NCBI GenBank assembly: GCA_036365515.1
Contig: CM070877.1
Location: 61,957,975-62,021,974 of the forward strand
Reading direction: 5' to 3'
Source of the DNA: Torymus aiolomorphi
Lineage: Eukaryota > Arthropoda > Insecta > Hymenoptera > Torymidae
DNA length: 64,000 nucleotides
In this document: positions 10,466-20,639 of the stretch, in pieces
Numbering within the stretch: position 1 is the first letter of the stretch
Layout: each line of letters begins with the position of its first letter
Translations under genes and position numbers: made by a program
The notes under the pieces: generated by a model
What the model saw: only the letters and a program-made list of their open reading frames with translations
Databases searched by the model: none
Told to the model about the DNA's origin: nothing

Positions 10466-10664
10466 TAGGGGAGAAGCGGCATGATTGGCACACCTAACCT
10501 TAATCCTTGATTATTTAAATGAAAAATAGTTAAAACATAAAATGAGCTATACGTGAAGATAGCCAAACATCTACTGTATTAAACTAAAAACCTTTTTACA
10601 GCATAGCATTTGCAATTTATGGAATTAAACGATTTATTAAAAAAAAAATTTGCGCCATTCAACC

Positions 10665-10735
10665 CGCCGCTTGCGGATTGATTGGCGCACACGTATATAG
10701 TTTTAGATCTCTTGCGAAAACTAATGTGCTGCACT
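10665..10735 (+). repeat. 71-bp direct duplication, left copy
   Basis: Identical over 71 bases to 11842-11912. The two copies flank the 1.1 kb insertion exactly, so this looks like a very long target-site duplication within the pogo-like element. Confidence 0.9.
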
Positions 10736-11100
10736 ATAAGTTTGATAATAATACATTATGTGCTGAATTATCACATAACGTAGTAAGAATACCCGTTTAT
10801 TCCATAATAATCCGTACCGCCATTTGAACGCTAGGAAAAATCGGCATTCAAAATGCGATACAAAGTAAAACCGTAGGTTAAGTGTAGTCTAGTGTTAGGA
10901 ACAAAAATAAATGATTTACTTTATAGAAATTTATAGACGATACGAAATTTTGTTTATATTTATTGAATTTTTATTATTGTTTTTGTTATATGAATTTTTA
11001 TTATTGTTTATATATATAAATTATTATTATGGATTTAATGATATGAATTTTTATTATTGTTTTTATTATTTGAATTGTTAGTATTATTGAACCTTTTGTA

Positions 11101-11243
11101 ACAAGAAATTACTGATGGTTCAACTATTCCTATAATTGTTGAATCTCTACGATATTCAATAGTCTAAGGGGGGAGGTGTTACATCCGTAACGTATCCTTA
11201 AGTTACATTTGATATTTATATTCTCATCAGTAATTTCTTGATC
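11101..11243. repeat. 143-bp module with inverted ends, unit 1
   Basis: The ends CAAGAAATTACTGATG and CATCAGTAATTTCTTG are perfect inverse complements. The centre contains a GGGGGGAGGTGTTAC block. A related module lies at 11468-11610, and both recur in copy B at about 14690-15180. It looks like a small hairpin-type element. Confidence 0.75.
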
Positions 11244-11467
11244 CACAAAATTATGTGATTGCAAATTTATTGACACCCACGTATCAACTAGCATAAAGAA
11301 AAAATTGCAACAGAGGGAAATTGTAAACATTCTTGTACGAAATGAACCACAATTTTAAACGAACCATATTGAATTTATTTAAAAATTTCTCGAAGCATTT
11401 TATGAAAGACATCGTTGTATTTATAGTTAACTTTCCATCTTATAATTGTAATTTGAAATTATTGTAA

Positions 11468-11610
11468 CAGAAAATTACTGATGGCTAACCATTATTATAC
11501 TTGTTGAATCACTACGATATTCAACAATCTAAAGGGGGAGGTGTTACGTCTGTGGCGTATCTCTAAATTCAATTTAACAATGCATATTTATCACCAGTAA
11601 TTTTCTGACA
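11468..11610. repeat. 143-bp module with inverted ends, unit 2
   Basis: The ends CAGAAAATTACTGATG and CACCAGTAATTTTCTG form an inverted pair. It shares the AGGGGGAGGTGTTAC centre and the GAATC(A/T)CTACGATATTCAA block with unit 1 at 11101-11243, from which it has diverged. Confidence 0.75.
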
Positions 11611-11841
11611 TACAAATGTCGTATATGCGAATTTTGACAACGTTGCTTTTTAATGCAAGCGGCATCACGCCGAAGCGAGCGAACTTTACAACGTTGACAT
11701 TTTTTAATACGAGGCAATCGTGACGCAGTAGTAGGTCATCAAACTTGCGTATTATATTTTCTTTAGAATCAGCATTTCGCAATGCGACTACCGAATTTAA
11801 TACGATTAGAGACAATTACATTGCCAAATAAGATGACATTG

Positions 11842-11912
11842 CGCCGCTTGCGGATTGATTGGCGCACACGTATATAGTTTTAGATCTCTTGCGAAAACTA
11901 ATGTGCTGCACT
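11842..11912 (+). repeat. 71-bp direct duplication, right copy
   Basis: Base-for-base copy of 10665-10735. It includes the stop codon of the HTH fragment read from the other strand. Confidence 0.9.
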
Positions 11913-12005
11913 TGCCCGAACAGACTTTCCATCTTTAACATCATTTATAGCACTTTCCAATTTATCTTTATCCCACTCGCTGTATTTTTTTGCAATCTTG
12001 CCCAT
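11898..12005 (-). pseudogene. Fragment encoding an HTH_psq-like transposase N-terminus
   Basis: 35 codons from ATG to TAG. The start reads MGKIAKKYSEWDKDKLESAI and is followed by NDVKDGKSVRASAAH. The pattern of a Trp, then Leu-x-x-Ala-Ile, then a Val-x-x-Gly turn and Ser-x-Arg-x-Ala-Ala is the first half of the Pipsqueak-type helix-turn-helix found at the start of pogo/Tigger transposases. In that family it binds the element ends. The frame stops where the second half of the domain should continue. It is short, so the call rests on the motif together with the TA target and inverted ends of the element around it. Confidence 0.6.
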
Positions 12006-12511
12006 CTAAAATAGAAAATCAATCACAACCACAAAATATTTTCTCAAGTACGATATTACTTTATATACACTTGCTGCGCGAGTAAAAATATCAAATAATG
12101 CACTTAATGCGTAAACACTATAACAAGAGAATATAAGAATGCACTCATTTTGATAAATAAAAGCTAGGCGGTGTATTTTCGTGCCTGCGCCAATCAAGCC
12201 GCTTCGGACTTTTTTATTATTTCAACTTATTTCCTAATTATAAATAAATAAATGTAATAATCGAGTTTTACTATATGAAACTAATAAATTAAACTATGTT
12301 ACGGCGTATTTGTTTTTATTATCGTAGCATTTGAGATTTGTCACTTGATCAATTTCGAACATAATACTAACCAGATGAAAAGTGACTCAAAAATACTTTT
12401 CTTAATATTTTATCAGAATAGGCTCCAATATTAATGGTTTTGTGTGTTTATTAATTTTGTATTTTTAATTAAGAAAAACTAGCTTGCATGCCGAAAGCCG
12501 CTTCTCCCCTA

Positions 12512-12725
12512 ACTAGAGTAAAATTTAATTACTTTGAAATTTGATGAAGATGTAGATTTGATGGAGGTGTATTTGTTAGAGTTTGTATATTATTTATTAC
12601 ATGAATTGTTAAGGTAAAAAAATTAGCTTATAAATTTCAGAGATATTTGAGGTTAAAACTGTTAAAACTGTTTTAGCCCTCTTTTCAAATCGTAATTTTT
12701 CGGAAATGTTTTTATGTATATGTTA
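12512..12725 (+). repeat. Dispersed TG-microsatellite repeat, copy 2 (right part)
   Basis: Continuation of the repeat at 9140-10465 beyond the pogo-like insertion. It opens with AACTAGAGTAAAA and contains blocks such as TTTCAGAGATATTTGAGGTT that also occur to the left of the insertion. Confidence 0.7.
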
Positions 12726-12854
12726 CTAGAAAATGGAAATGACGCGCGATACGCGCGCTTGTTGTTTACTTGCGTTTGTTTTTTATTGAAGTTAATTTCC
12801 AGCGAGCTCTGCAGAAACATGAAATTAGATGCGCTGGCCAATTATTTTAAGTAT

Positions 12855-13170
12855 TGAATTAATCTTTGCGAATAATCGCGATTTGAAGTGAATATAGTAA
12901 GAATTACTCTCTCTCAATTTTGTGATAAAAATTTTTAAGTTGAAACGGTTATAGTTTAATTTTATATTTTAAAATATTCTTTTCTTTTAAATAAAATAAG
13001 TGTCAAATAACAAATAATTTCGATAATAAGAAAAAATATGCAATTTTTTAAATATTAATGAATTATTAAATCATTTTAAAAAATATATAATGAAAATGAA
13101 TACATATAGGAACGATACATTAATTTGGAGGAAGCTACGTGCCAATGAATTGGCAGCGGTTTTTCCATTT
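12855..13170 (+). repeat. Dispersed repeat, inverted counterpart of 31545-32800
   Basis: The segment matches the reverse complement of pieces of 31545-32800: the AATCGCGATTTGAAGTGAATAT block pairs with about 32760-32795, the TGACACTTATTTTAT block with about 32240, and GCTACGTGCCAATGAATTGG with 31552-31575. The other copy has been lengthened by two later insertions. No coding frame is present. Confidence 0.8.
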
Positions 13171-14441
13171 GCTTAGTTTTTAGTGTTTTATCTTTTATTG
13201 TTTAAAATGTAATGTTTATTTATGCAATTATTATTTAATTGATCAATTTGTTTAATATTATTATTCGTTTACTTGAGCTGCGTTGATCATTATTCTATGT
13301 TTATTTTTCGCGTGCTGTATTTTCGAATTATGTGATCGTTGTTCTTAATTTTTTTTGTAATTATAATTTGTCTTTATGATATTTTGTTTTATCTATTGTA
13401 GTATTTTCTTTTGGTTTTACTTTTATATCTTTTTATTATTGATTTTTTTCCAATTTCTTACTTGTATTAGACTGCTATTATTTTTCGCGTAATATATCTT
13501 GATTTCACTCTGTAAATTTATCTTTTTACTTGCTATTTCAGCTATAATTTGTTATATAATTTGTTGTTAAAATTGTTTTCTTACTTCTTTGTTTTATTAC
13601 TCCTTGTAGTGTCGTATCTTTTTTCGTTTGTAATATTTTTATTTTTCAATTTTCTAATCTGTGTTAAACTGTATTTGTATTTTGCGTAATATATTTTTGA
13701 AAAATGTCATTTGTTTTGTAGAAATTATTCTTATTTCCGTATTTATCATTTGTTGAATACTTGTTAATAACTCGACGAGCCGTACGCATTTCTTTTCAGT
13801 AGTTTTGGTAATTCATGCTATAATGAATGGCCCCAACTACTTACTGCAAAATGTGAAGCTCGGACTTATTTTATGTTAGTTTATATAAGAATATTTCCCT
13901 CGTCTTTCAAGAGCTTATTTGATCTACTTTAAAACGTTTAAAGTTTGATTTAGCTGATCTAACGAACTTTCGTTCGACTGTGTACCGGAACCACTGTTAC
14001 GTTCCGAAAAATAGTTATTTTATTCTTTTATTTCAAATAATCTAGTTAACTATAAAATGTTCGATTCATACCGGAACCACTGTTAAGTCTTGAATGTCGA
14101 GGAATCTACTCTTATATGTGTATTGAAAATTGTATGGTTTATCTTCAAATTATATTTGAATTATATTCAATTGATATATGGTTTATATTAACTTTCGTCC
14201 TTGAGGTGAACTCTCGTAAATAATTAGACTGATAGCTTTGTAGCTGAATATTCACTTTATTTGATATATGAAATTATAAGAAATCTGATGTGGCTCGTAT
14301 TGGCCCGTATAATAATAATCGCTACTCCTATTGTCGGCTGGAGTTGTACGGAGCTCGCGATCTTTTGCACGATTACTGACTTGTGTGTTGAGAGTCGCCG
14401 TATTTCTTAAGCGGTTAAATTAGGTTGAAGATGATTGAGAT
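13171..14441. other. AT-rich non-coding stretch with a repeated TACCGGAACCACTGTTA motif
   Basis: About 1.3 kb without a credible gene. The motif TACCGGAACCACTGTTA occurs near 13984 and again near 14070. The part from 14215 to 14440 is richer in GC and could be the end of some retroelement, but I see no defined boundary. Confidence 0.4.
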
Positions 14442-15540
14442 CATCTTATTTGGCAATGTAATTGTCTCCAATCGTATTAAATTCGGTAGTCGCATTGCGA
14501 AATGCTGATTCTAAAGAAAATATAATACGCAAGTTTGATGACCTACTACTGCGTCACGATTGCCTCGTATTAAAAAATGTCAACGTTGTAAAGTTCGCTC
14601 GCTTCGGCGTGATGCCGCTTGCATTAAAAAGCAACGTTGTCAAAATTCGCATATACGACATTTGTATGTCAGAAAATTACTGGTGATAAATATGCATTGT
14701 TAAATTGAATTTAGAGATACGTCACAGACGTAACACCTCCCCTCTTAGATTGTTGAATATCGTAGTGATTCAACAAGTATAATAATGGTTAGCCATCAGT
14801 AATTTTCTGTTACAATAATTTCAAATTACAATTATAAGATGGAAAGTTAACTATAAATACAACGATGTCTTTCATAAAATGCTTCGAGAAATTTTTAAAT
14901 AAATTCAATATGGTTCGTTTAAAATTGTGGTTCATTTCGTACAAGAATGTTTACAATTTCCCTGTGTTGCAATTTTTTCTTTATGCTAGTTGATATGTGG
15001 GTGTCAATAAATTTGCAATCACATAATTTTGTGGATCAAGAAATTACTGATGAGAATATAAATATCAAATGTAACTTAAGGATACGTTACGGATGTAACA
15101 CCTCCCCCCTTAGACTGTTGAATATCGTAGAGATTCAACAATTATAGGAATAGTTGAACCATCAGTAATTTCTTGTTACAAAAGGTTCAATAATACTAAC
15201 AATTCAAATAATAAAAACAATAATAAAAATTCATATCATTAAATCCATAATAATAATTTATATATATAAACAATAATAAAAATTCATATAACAAAAACAA
15301 TAATAAAAATTCAATAAATATAAACAAAATTTCGTATCGTCTATAAATTTCTATAAAGTAAATCATTTATTTTTGTTCCTAACACTAGACTACACTTAAC
15401 CTACGGATTTACTTTGTATCGCATTTTGAATGCCGATTTTTCCTAGCGTTCAAATGGCGGTACGGATTATTATGGAATAAACGGGTATTCTTACTACGTT
15501 ATGTGATAATTCAGCACATATTGTATTATTATCAAACTTA
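14442..15540 (+). mobile_element. 1.1 kb unit, copy B
   Basis: Near-identical reverse complement of 10736-11841. The frames at 14462-14686 and 14947-15147 repeat those of copy A with single residue changes. Unlike copy A it has no obvious flanking duplication. About 2.6 kb separates the two copies, so they form the arms of a large inverted repeat. Confidence 0.8.
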
Positions 15541-15653
15541 CACTAAATCTATGGTTTAATATCATTTACTTTTAAGAAAACACTTTTACAATAAATTCTT
15601 AATTAAATTATAAATAAATTACAAAATTCCTACAAAATAATTTAAATCCGGCT

Positions 15654-16871
15654 ATGTCACATGTTGAAAATAGTTTAACATTAAGAGAAAAAATTAATGA
15701 CATTGTTATCCCGTCTGATTTTGATATTATTAGTCTGGATGTAGTCAGTCTCTTTACGAATGTACCCGATACTTTGGTTGTTCAATCTATTGAAAAAAGA
15801 TGGACGCAGTTGTATAACAAAATCAATATGTCTTTGACGGAATTTATAGAAGTTATAAAGTTTATTTTGAAGAATAATTTTTTTCAATTTGATAAAAAAT
15901 TCTATAAACAAACATTTGGTTCGGCAATGGGTAATCCATTAAGTCCGATTTTATCTGATATAGTTATGCAAGATCTTAAAACTGAGTGTATAAAAAAATT
16001 GAATGTTAAACCTATGTTTTATTTCCGTTACGTTGACGATATTTTGTTATGTGTACCTAGCAATTCAGTAGACCACACTCTTAATACTTTTAATACATAC
16101 AACAAAAACTTACAATTTACGGTTGAAATAGCACAGAATGAAAGCATTAGCTTCTTAGATCTTAAAATTATAATAGACAAAAATAGACATATAATTACAA
16201 ATTGGTACCGCAAACCAACTTTTTCAGGACACTATTTAAATTATAATTCACACCACCCCCTCAGTAATAAAATAGCTATTATATATTGCTTAGTAGATAG
16301 AGCCATAAAATTATCGCATAACAGTTTCCACAACGAAAATATATCATTTATAAAAAAGGTGTTGAGACTGAATGATTATCCGTTAAAAGATATAGATTTT
16401 CACATAAATAAACGTTTAAGGAAGATAAAATTTACAACAAATTTTAAACAAACAGAACCTGTTAATAATAAAGCCATCATTAGCATGCCTTATGTTAAGG
16501 AACTGGAATTTTTCAATCATAACTTCTTTAAACAATTTAGTACAAAGGTTGTCTATAGCACTACAAATAAGTTAAATAATATTATAAAATTAGGTAAAGA
16601 TAAAAAAGAAAAATTGAATCAAGCCAATATCGTATATAAGATCAATTGCCGCGATTGCAACGCTTCTTATGTCGGACAAACGAGTAGACGCCTACAAGTC
16701 AGAGCAAAAGAACACGCAAAAAAATATAAAGATGAAGATCAAAATTCCGGATTATTTATGCACACTAATGAAACAAATAACACAATAGCTTTTGAAAATA
16801 TAAAAATATTAGACAATGAAATAAATAATGGAAAAAGGCTTTTTTCAGCGGCGTTTTTTATACACACATAA
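15654..16871 (+). CDS. Penelope-like RT and GIY-YIG endonuclease, copy 1, N-terminally truncated
   Basis: 405 codons. The RT palm carries motif A (SLDVVSLFTNVP, Asp29), the AMGNPLSP block (91-98) and YVDD (126-129). The thumb/linker includes ITNWYRKPTF. A C-terminal endonuclease follows, with the CRDC zinc-binding pair (332-335) and YVGQTSRRLQVRAKEH (339-354), the form of GIY-YIG found in Penelope elements. RT makes cDNA at the nick cut by the endonuclease. The ATG used here corresponds to an internal GTG in copy 2, so it is not the natural start. The stop at 16869-16871 is premature: copy 2 reads CAA (Gln) at this place, and sense codons continue for about 35 residues. Confidence 0.92.
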   Translation: MSHVENSLTLREKINDIVIPSDFDIISLDVVSLFTNVPDTLVVQSIEKRWTQLYNKINMSLTEFIEVIKFILKNNFFQFDKKFYKQTFGSAMGNPLSPILSDIVMQDLKTECIKKLNVKPMFYFRYVDDILLCVPSNSVDHTLNTFNTYNKNLQFTVEIAQNESISFLDLKIIIDKNRHIITNWYRKPTFSGHYLNYNSHHPLSNKIAIIYCLVDRAIKLSHNSFHNENISFIKKVLRLNDYPLKDIDFHINKRLRKIKFTTNFKQTEPVNNKAIISMPYVKELEFFNHNFFKQFSTKVVYSTTNKLNNIIKLGKDKKEKLNQANIVYKINCRDCNASYVGQTSRRLQVRAKEHAKKYKDEDQNSGLFMHTNETNNTIAFENIKILDNEINNGKRLFSAAFFIHT

Positions 16872-17512
16872 TCAAATTTTATGAATAAACAGTTCGAAAT
16901 TACAAGGCTACCTAACAAATATAATACGTTTATAAAAAATTTCGATTTCTCATCTCCGAAATAATGTACTTGCTGTTCTATGACTTTGTAAAGGTATCAG
17001 GAACGCACACATGTAGGAGGTATGACTACACAGCGTGGAAGTTGGCTTAGTCCGTTTATTAAAACATCGATAGCGCCACCTCCTCCTGTGTGTGTCGCCC
17101 TGCTACCTCTCTCCGTCTACGAGCTCTGTCAGCGACGCCTCTCCCACCATTTCTACTTCACGTCACCATTTATATGTAGTAGTTATATCTGTGATAAAGT
17201 ATATTTTTGAATACACACACATTAGGGTAGTATATAAGCGTGAATTTTGTAAAATCTAGTTATTGACGAGCGGATTGTTCTCTGCGTAACTAGATTGACA
17301 CTGTCTCATTGTAAGTTTTTGTTCATATATTTAATGTGATTTAGTTATTTATGTTTAACATACTTGTAATAATTTATGTAAAAACATTTTTTTGAATAGA
17401 ATCCTGATGAGGGACACAAAGAAAAGTGTCCGAAACGTCGAAACACGACAAATGTTGTTTTTTATTTACAAAAACATTACCTGGTAGATAAGCCATTAGG
17501 ATCACTATATAG
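16872..17512 (+). promoter_or_regulatory. Penelope pLTR between copy 1 and copy 2
   Basis: This is the 3' region of copy 1 and at the same time the upstream region of copy 2. It is repeated after copy 2 (20158-22131), there interrupted by mariner. In Penelope-like elements this segment carries the promoter and a hammerhead ribozyme; the ribozyme-like motif is at 17404-17436. The small frame at 17022-17210 is present in both copies but has no recognised domain and is probably not coding. Confidence 0.75.
17404..17436 (+). ncRNA. Hammerhead-ribozyme-like motif of the Penelope pLTR, core intact
   Basis: CTGATGA (17404-17410) is followed by a stem II of six perfect pairs (GGACAC 17412-17417 with GTGTCC 17426-17431) and then GAAAC (17432-17436) and GTC. 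These are the conserved core pieces of the small hammerhead motifs described in Penelope-like elements. Stem III would be minimal, and stem I is not clear by eye, so self-cleavage is inferred from family knowledge rather than shown. Confidence 0.7.
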
Positions 17513-17623
17513 TAATACAAAGAAAACTACCATTAGATGCAACTAACAATCTAATTAATTCAACGTCTGGCTGAAAAAAGTACGTTGTTCCAAAGACCAG
17601 CTCCAATTATATCCAACCACACC

Positions 17624-18736
17624 ATGGAGACTGCAGTGATTCCCGAACATCGAATCAACACGCATACACGTATGTTAAACCAACACGAAACAAGTAAAGA
17701 AAAACTATCGCATTATTTAGAAACGAGAAAAGACATTAACTTGAATTTTATTTTATATCTGATATTCAGAAGTTTTGGTTTTGAGGCAAAAAAATCTTTT
17801 CAAAATTTAACAACGTTTTTACACAAGGAGAAATGTTATATGGAAAGAAAAAAATTTTTAACAAAATGTAGAGTTTATCGTGTAGTTCCAAATCACTTAG
17901 ATAATATAACTAAAAATTTTGGAAAAAACCATATGTTTTCTATTAAATGTAAACTCAAACAAGAAGCATTAACTGATAAAATAAGGTTCCAATTACTTAA
18001 TATCGAAATTATTGATTTACATACTCGTTTATTTCATATAAAAAGAAATATTAAAAAAATAACCCCTTTATTAGAAAATTCTGTAGGAAAAAGCATTATG
18101 TTACTGTTTTTTGATTATTATATGACCAAACTGCAATTTATTATAAGGCCATTGCGAAAAAAATTAGAGAAAAGATTGGATACCACATTTTTCAATAAAT
18201 ATAATGAAAGAATTAATAAAGACAGATACATAGACTTAGAACGTGAGAACATAGGTTGGTTCAACCACCCTAATCAAAACATACAGGGTGTTGAACCGAA
18301 TATCACAGACAATAAATATCAGAAATGGTGCGTGAACATGTCGGGAATTCAACTCCCGACATATGTTATTGACACTTTAAAATTAGGAGAAAAATTCAAT
18401 TTTAACGACACATTCAACAAAAAATTAACTTTGCAATATTTAAAGAATTTTGAAGCTCACATAAATTGCTATATTGCGGACAACAAGAAATCAAAAATAC
18501 GAGGTACTTTCTTAAACACCATACAAAAAGTTCATAATACAAAAATATCTAGTACGTCACATATTGATAAAAAATTTAAAATAGACCTTGAAAAAACTAA
18601 AACTTTTATAAAAAAGAACCTTGGTATTTTGATTACAAGAGCTGACAAGGGCAATGCTACTGTAATTATACAAAAATCAGTGTACATAGAAAAAACTGAA
18701 AATTTATTTAAAGATAAAAATACTATACAGAAATAA
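17624..18736 (+). pseudogene. Penelope-like element copy 2, N-terminal part of the single ORF
   Basis: The frame is open from before the first ATG (17624, METAVIPEHRINTH) to a stop at 18734-18736, about 370 codons. It is the Lys/Asn-rich N-terminal extension that precedes RT in Penelope-like proteins, ending with the conserved LGILITRADKGNATVII block at the RT start. The following RT frame is offset by one and is open back to about 18721, overlapping this end, so a one-base deletion near 18715-18725 divides one original gene. The start upstream of 17624 is uncertain. Confidence 0.85.
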
Positions 18737-20157
18737 ATAAAAATCCGTTACCAAGCTTAGAAAGGAAAACTAATGAATTAATCAGACGACTCAATAAGAT
18801 GGATTTTACTGGAAACGGAAAAAAGTTACCCGCAATTTTACAGAAATTTAGTATTTCAAAAGCATATGGTCTAATTAAAATTCACAAAACCGGTTTTCCA
18901 GTCAGGCCAATCATATCCACAGTAAATTCACCTACATATAACCTTTCAAAGTTTTTCGCAAAATTCCTACAAAATAATTTAAAACCGGTTGTGTCACATG
19001 TTGAAAATAGTTTATCATTAAGAGAAAAAATTAATGACATTGTTACCCCGTCTGATTTTGATATTATTAGTCTGAATGTAGTCAGTCTCTTTACGAATGT
19101 ACCCGATACTTTGGTTGTTCAATCTATTGAAAAAAGATGGACGCAGTTGTATAACAAAATCAATATGTCTTGCACGGAATGTATAGAAGTTATAAAGTTT
19201 ATTTTGAACAATAATTTTTTTCAATTTAATAAAAAATTCTATAAACAAACATTTGGTTCGGCAATGGGTAATCTATTAACCCCGATTTTATCTGATATAA
19301 TTATGCAAGATCTTGAAACTGAGTGTATAAAAAAATTGAATGTTAAACCCATGTTTTATTTCCGTTACGTTGACGATATTTTGTTATGTGTACCTAGCAA
19401 TTCAATAGACCACACTCTTAATACTTTTAATACATACAACAAAAACTTACAATTTACGGTTGAAATAGCACAGAATGAAAGCATTAGCTTCTTAGATCTT
19501 AAAATTATAATAGACAAAAATAGACATATAATTACAAATTGGTACCGCAAACCAACTTTCTCAGGACGCTATTTAAATTATAATTCACACCACCCCCTCA
19601 GTAATAAAATAGCTATTATATATTGCTTAGTAGATAGAGCCATAAAATTATCGCATAACAGTTTCCACAACGAAAATATATCATTTATAAAAAAGGTGTT
19701 AAGACTGAATGATTATCCGTTAAAAGTTATAGATTTTCACATAAATAAACGTTTAAGGAAGATAAAATTTACAACAAATTTTAAACAAATAGAACCTGTT
19801 AATAATAAAGCCATCATTAGCTTGCCTTATGTTAAGGAACTGGAATTTTTCAATCATAACTTCTTTAAACAATTTAGTACAAAGGTTGTCTATAGCACTA
19901 CAAATAAGTTAAATAATATTATAAAGTTAGGTAAAGATAAAACAGAAAAAGTGAATCAAGCCAATATCGTATATAAGATCAATTGCCGCGATTGCAACGC
20001 TTCTTATGTCGGACAAACGAGTAGACGCCTACAAGTCAGAGCAAAAGAACACGCAAAAAAATATAAAGATGAAGATCAAAATTCCGGATTATTTATGCAC
20101 ACTAATGAAACAAATCACACAATAGATTTCGAAAATATAAAAATATTAGACAATTAA
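18721..20157 (+). pseudogene. Penelope-like element copy 2, RT and GIY-YIG part
   Basis: About 478 codons, open from 18721 although the first ATG is at 18799. RT fingers (AYGLIKIHKTGFPVRPIIS), palm, YVDD and the GIY-YIG block (CRDC, YVGQTSRRLQVRAKEH) are all present. Two signs of decay stand out. The motif A aspartate is replaced by Asn (SLNVVSLFTNVP; copy 1 has Asp), which should abolish polymerisation. The frame also stops at ILDN where copy 1 reads Glu, with a second stop (TAG) a few codons later. It is otherwise very similar to copy 1. Confidence 0.9.
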
Positions 20158-20639
20158 AGAAATAATGGAAAAAGGCTTTTTTCATAGGCGTTTTTTATAC
20201 ACACACAATCAAATTTTATGAATAAACAGTTCGAAATTACAAGACTACCTAACGAATATAATACGTTTATAAAAAATTTCGATTTCCCATCTCCGAAATA
20301 ATAATGTACTTGCCGTTCTATGACTTTGTAAAGGTATCAGGAACGCACACATGTAGGAGGTATGACTACACAGCGTGGAAGTTGGCTTAGTCCGTTTATT
20401 AAAACATCGATAACGCCACCTCCTCCTGTGTGTGTCGCCCTGTTACCTCTCTCCGTCTACGAGCTCTGTCAGCGACGCCTCTCCCACCATTTCTACTTCA
20501 CGTCACCATTTATATGTAGTAGTTATATCTGTGATAAAGTATATTTTTGAATACACACACATTAGGGTAGTATACGAGGGTCATTTGATAAGTACCTAGC
20601 CTACAAATGAAAACACCAAAATTTTACAAAAAATAAAAT

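Larger units (their letters stand above)
10736..11841 (-). mobile_element. 1.1 kb insertion, copy A (inverted relative to copy B)
   Basis: The interval between the 71-bp duplicates matches 14442-15540 in inverted orientation nearly base for base. The ends of the two copies coincide to within a few bases, so the unit behaves as a discrete mobile element. It has no terminal inverted repeats. Two small frames (11130-11330 and 11591-11815, minus) are conserved between the copies but show no recognised domain and simply reflect DNA identity. Inside are two related 143-bp modules with their own inverted ends. Confidence 0.8.
10468..12509. mobile_element. TA-flanked pogo-like DNA transposon relic with GGGGAGAAGCGGC ends
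   Basis: Both ends carry the inverted repeat GGGGAGAAGCGGC and are flanked by TA (10466-10467 and 12510-12511). The host repeat without the insertion can be read from a related block near 10149 (GATAACTAGAG), which supports TA target duplication. A minus-strand fragment near the right side encodes an HTH_psq-like N-terminus, which together with the TA target points to the pogo branch of Tc1/mariner. After removing the 1.1 kb insertion and its duplication the element is only about 0.87 kb, so most of the transposase is missing and it would be non-autonomous. Confidence 0.75.
15622..17512 (+). mobile_element. Penelope-like element, copy 1 (5'-truncated upstream partner)
   Basis: It matches copy 2 from the CAAAATTCCTACAAAATAATTT block (18959 in copy 2) onward, through RT, GIY-YIG endonuclease and the 3' region up to the shared end CACTATATAGTAA. 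Copy 2 follows directly head-to-tail. A 5'-truncated copy upstream of a longer one is the usual tandem arrangement of Penelope-like elements, in which the 3' part of the upstream copy forms the pLTR in front of the downstream one. Confidence 0.9.

Noticed and set aside
12006..12197. 63-codon minus frame next to the HTH fragment
   Set aside because: It is not in frame with the HTH fragment and shows no transposase motif; probably AT-rich noise in the promoter side of the relic.
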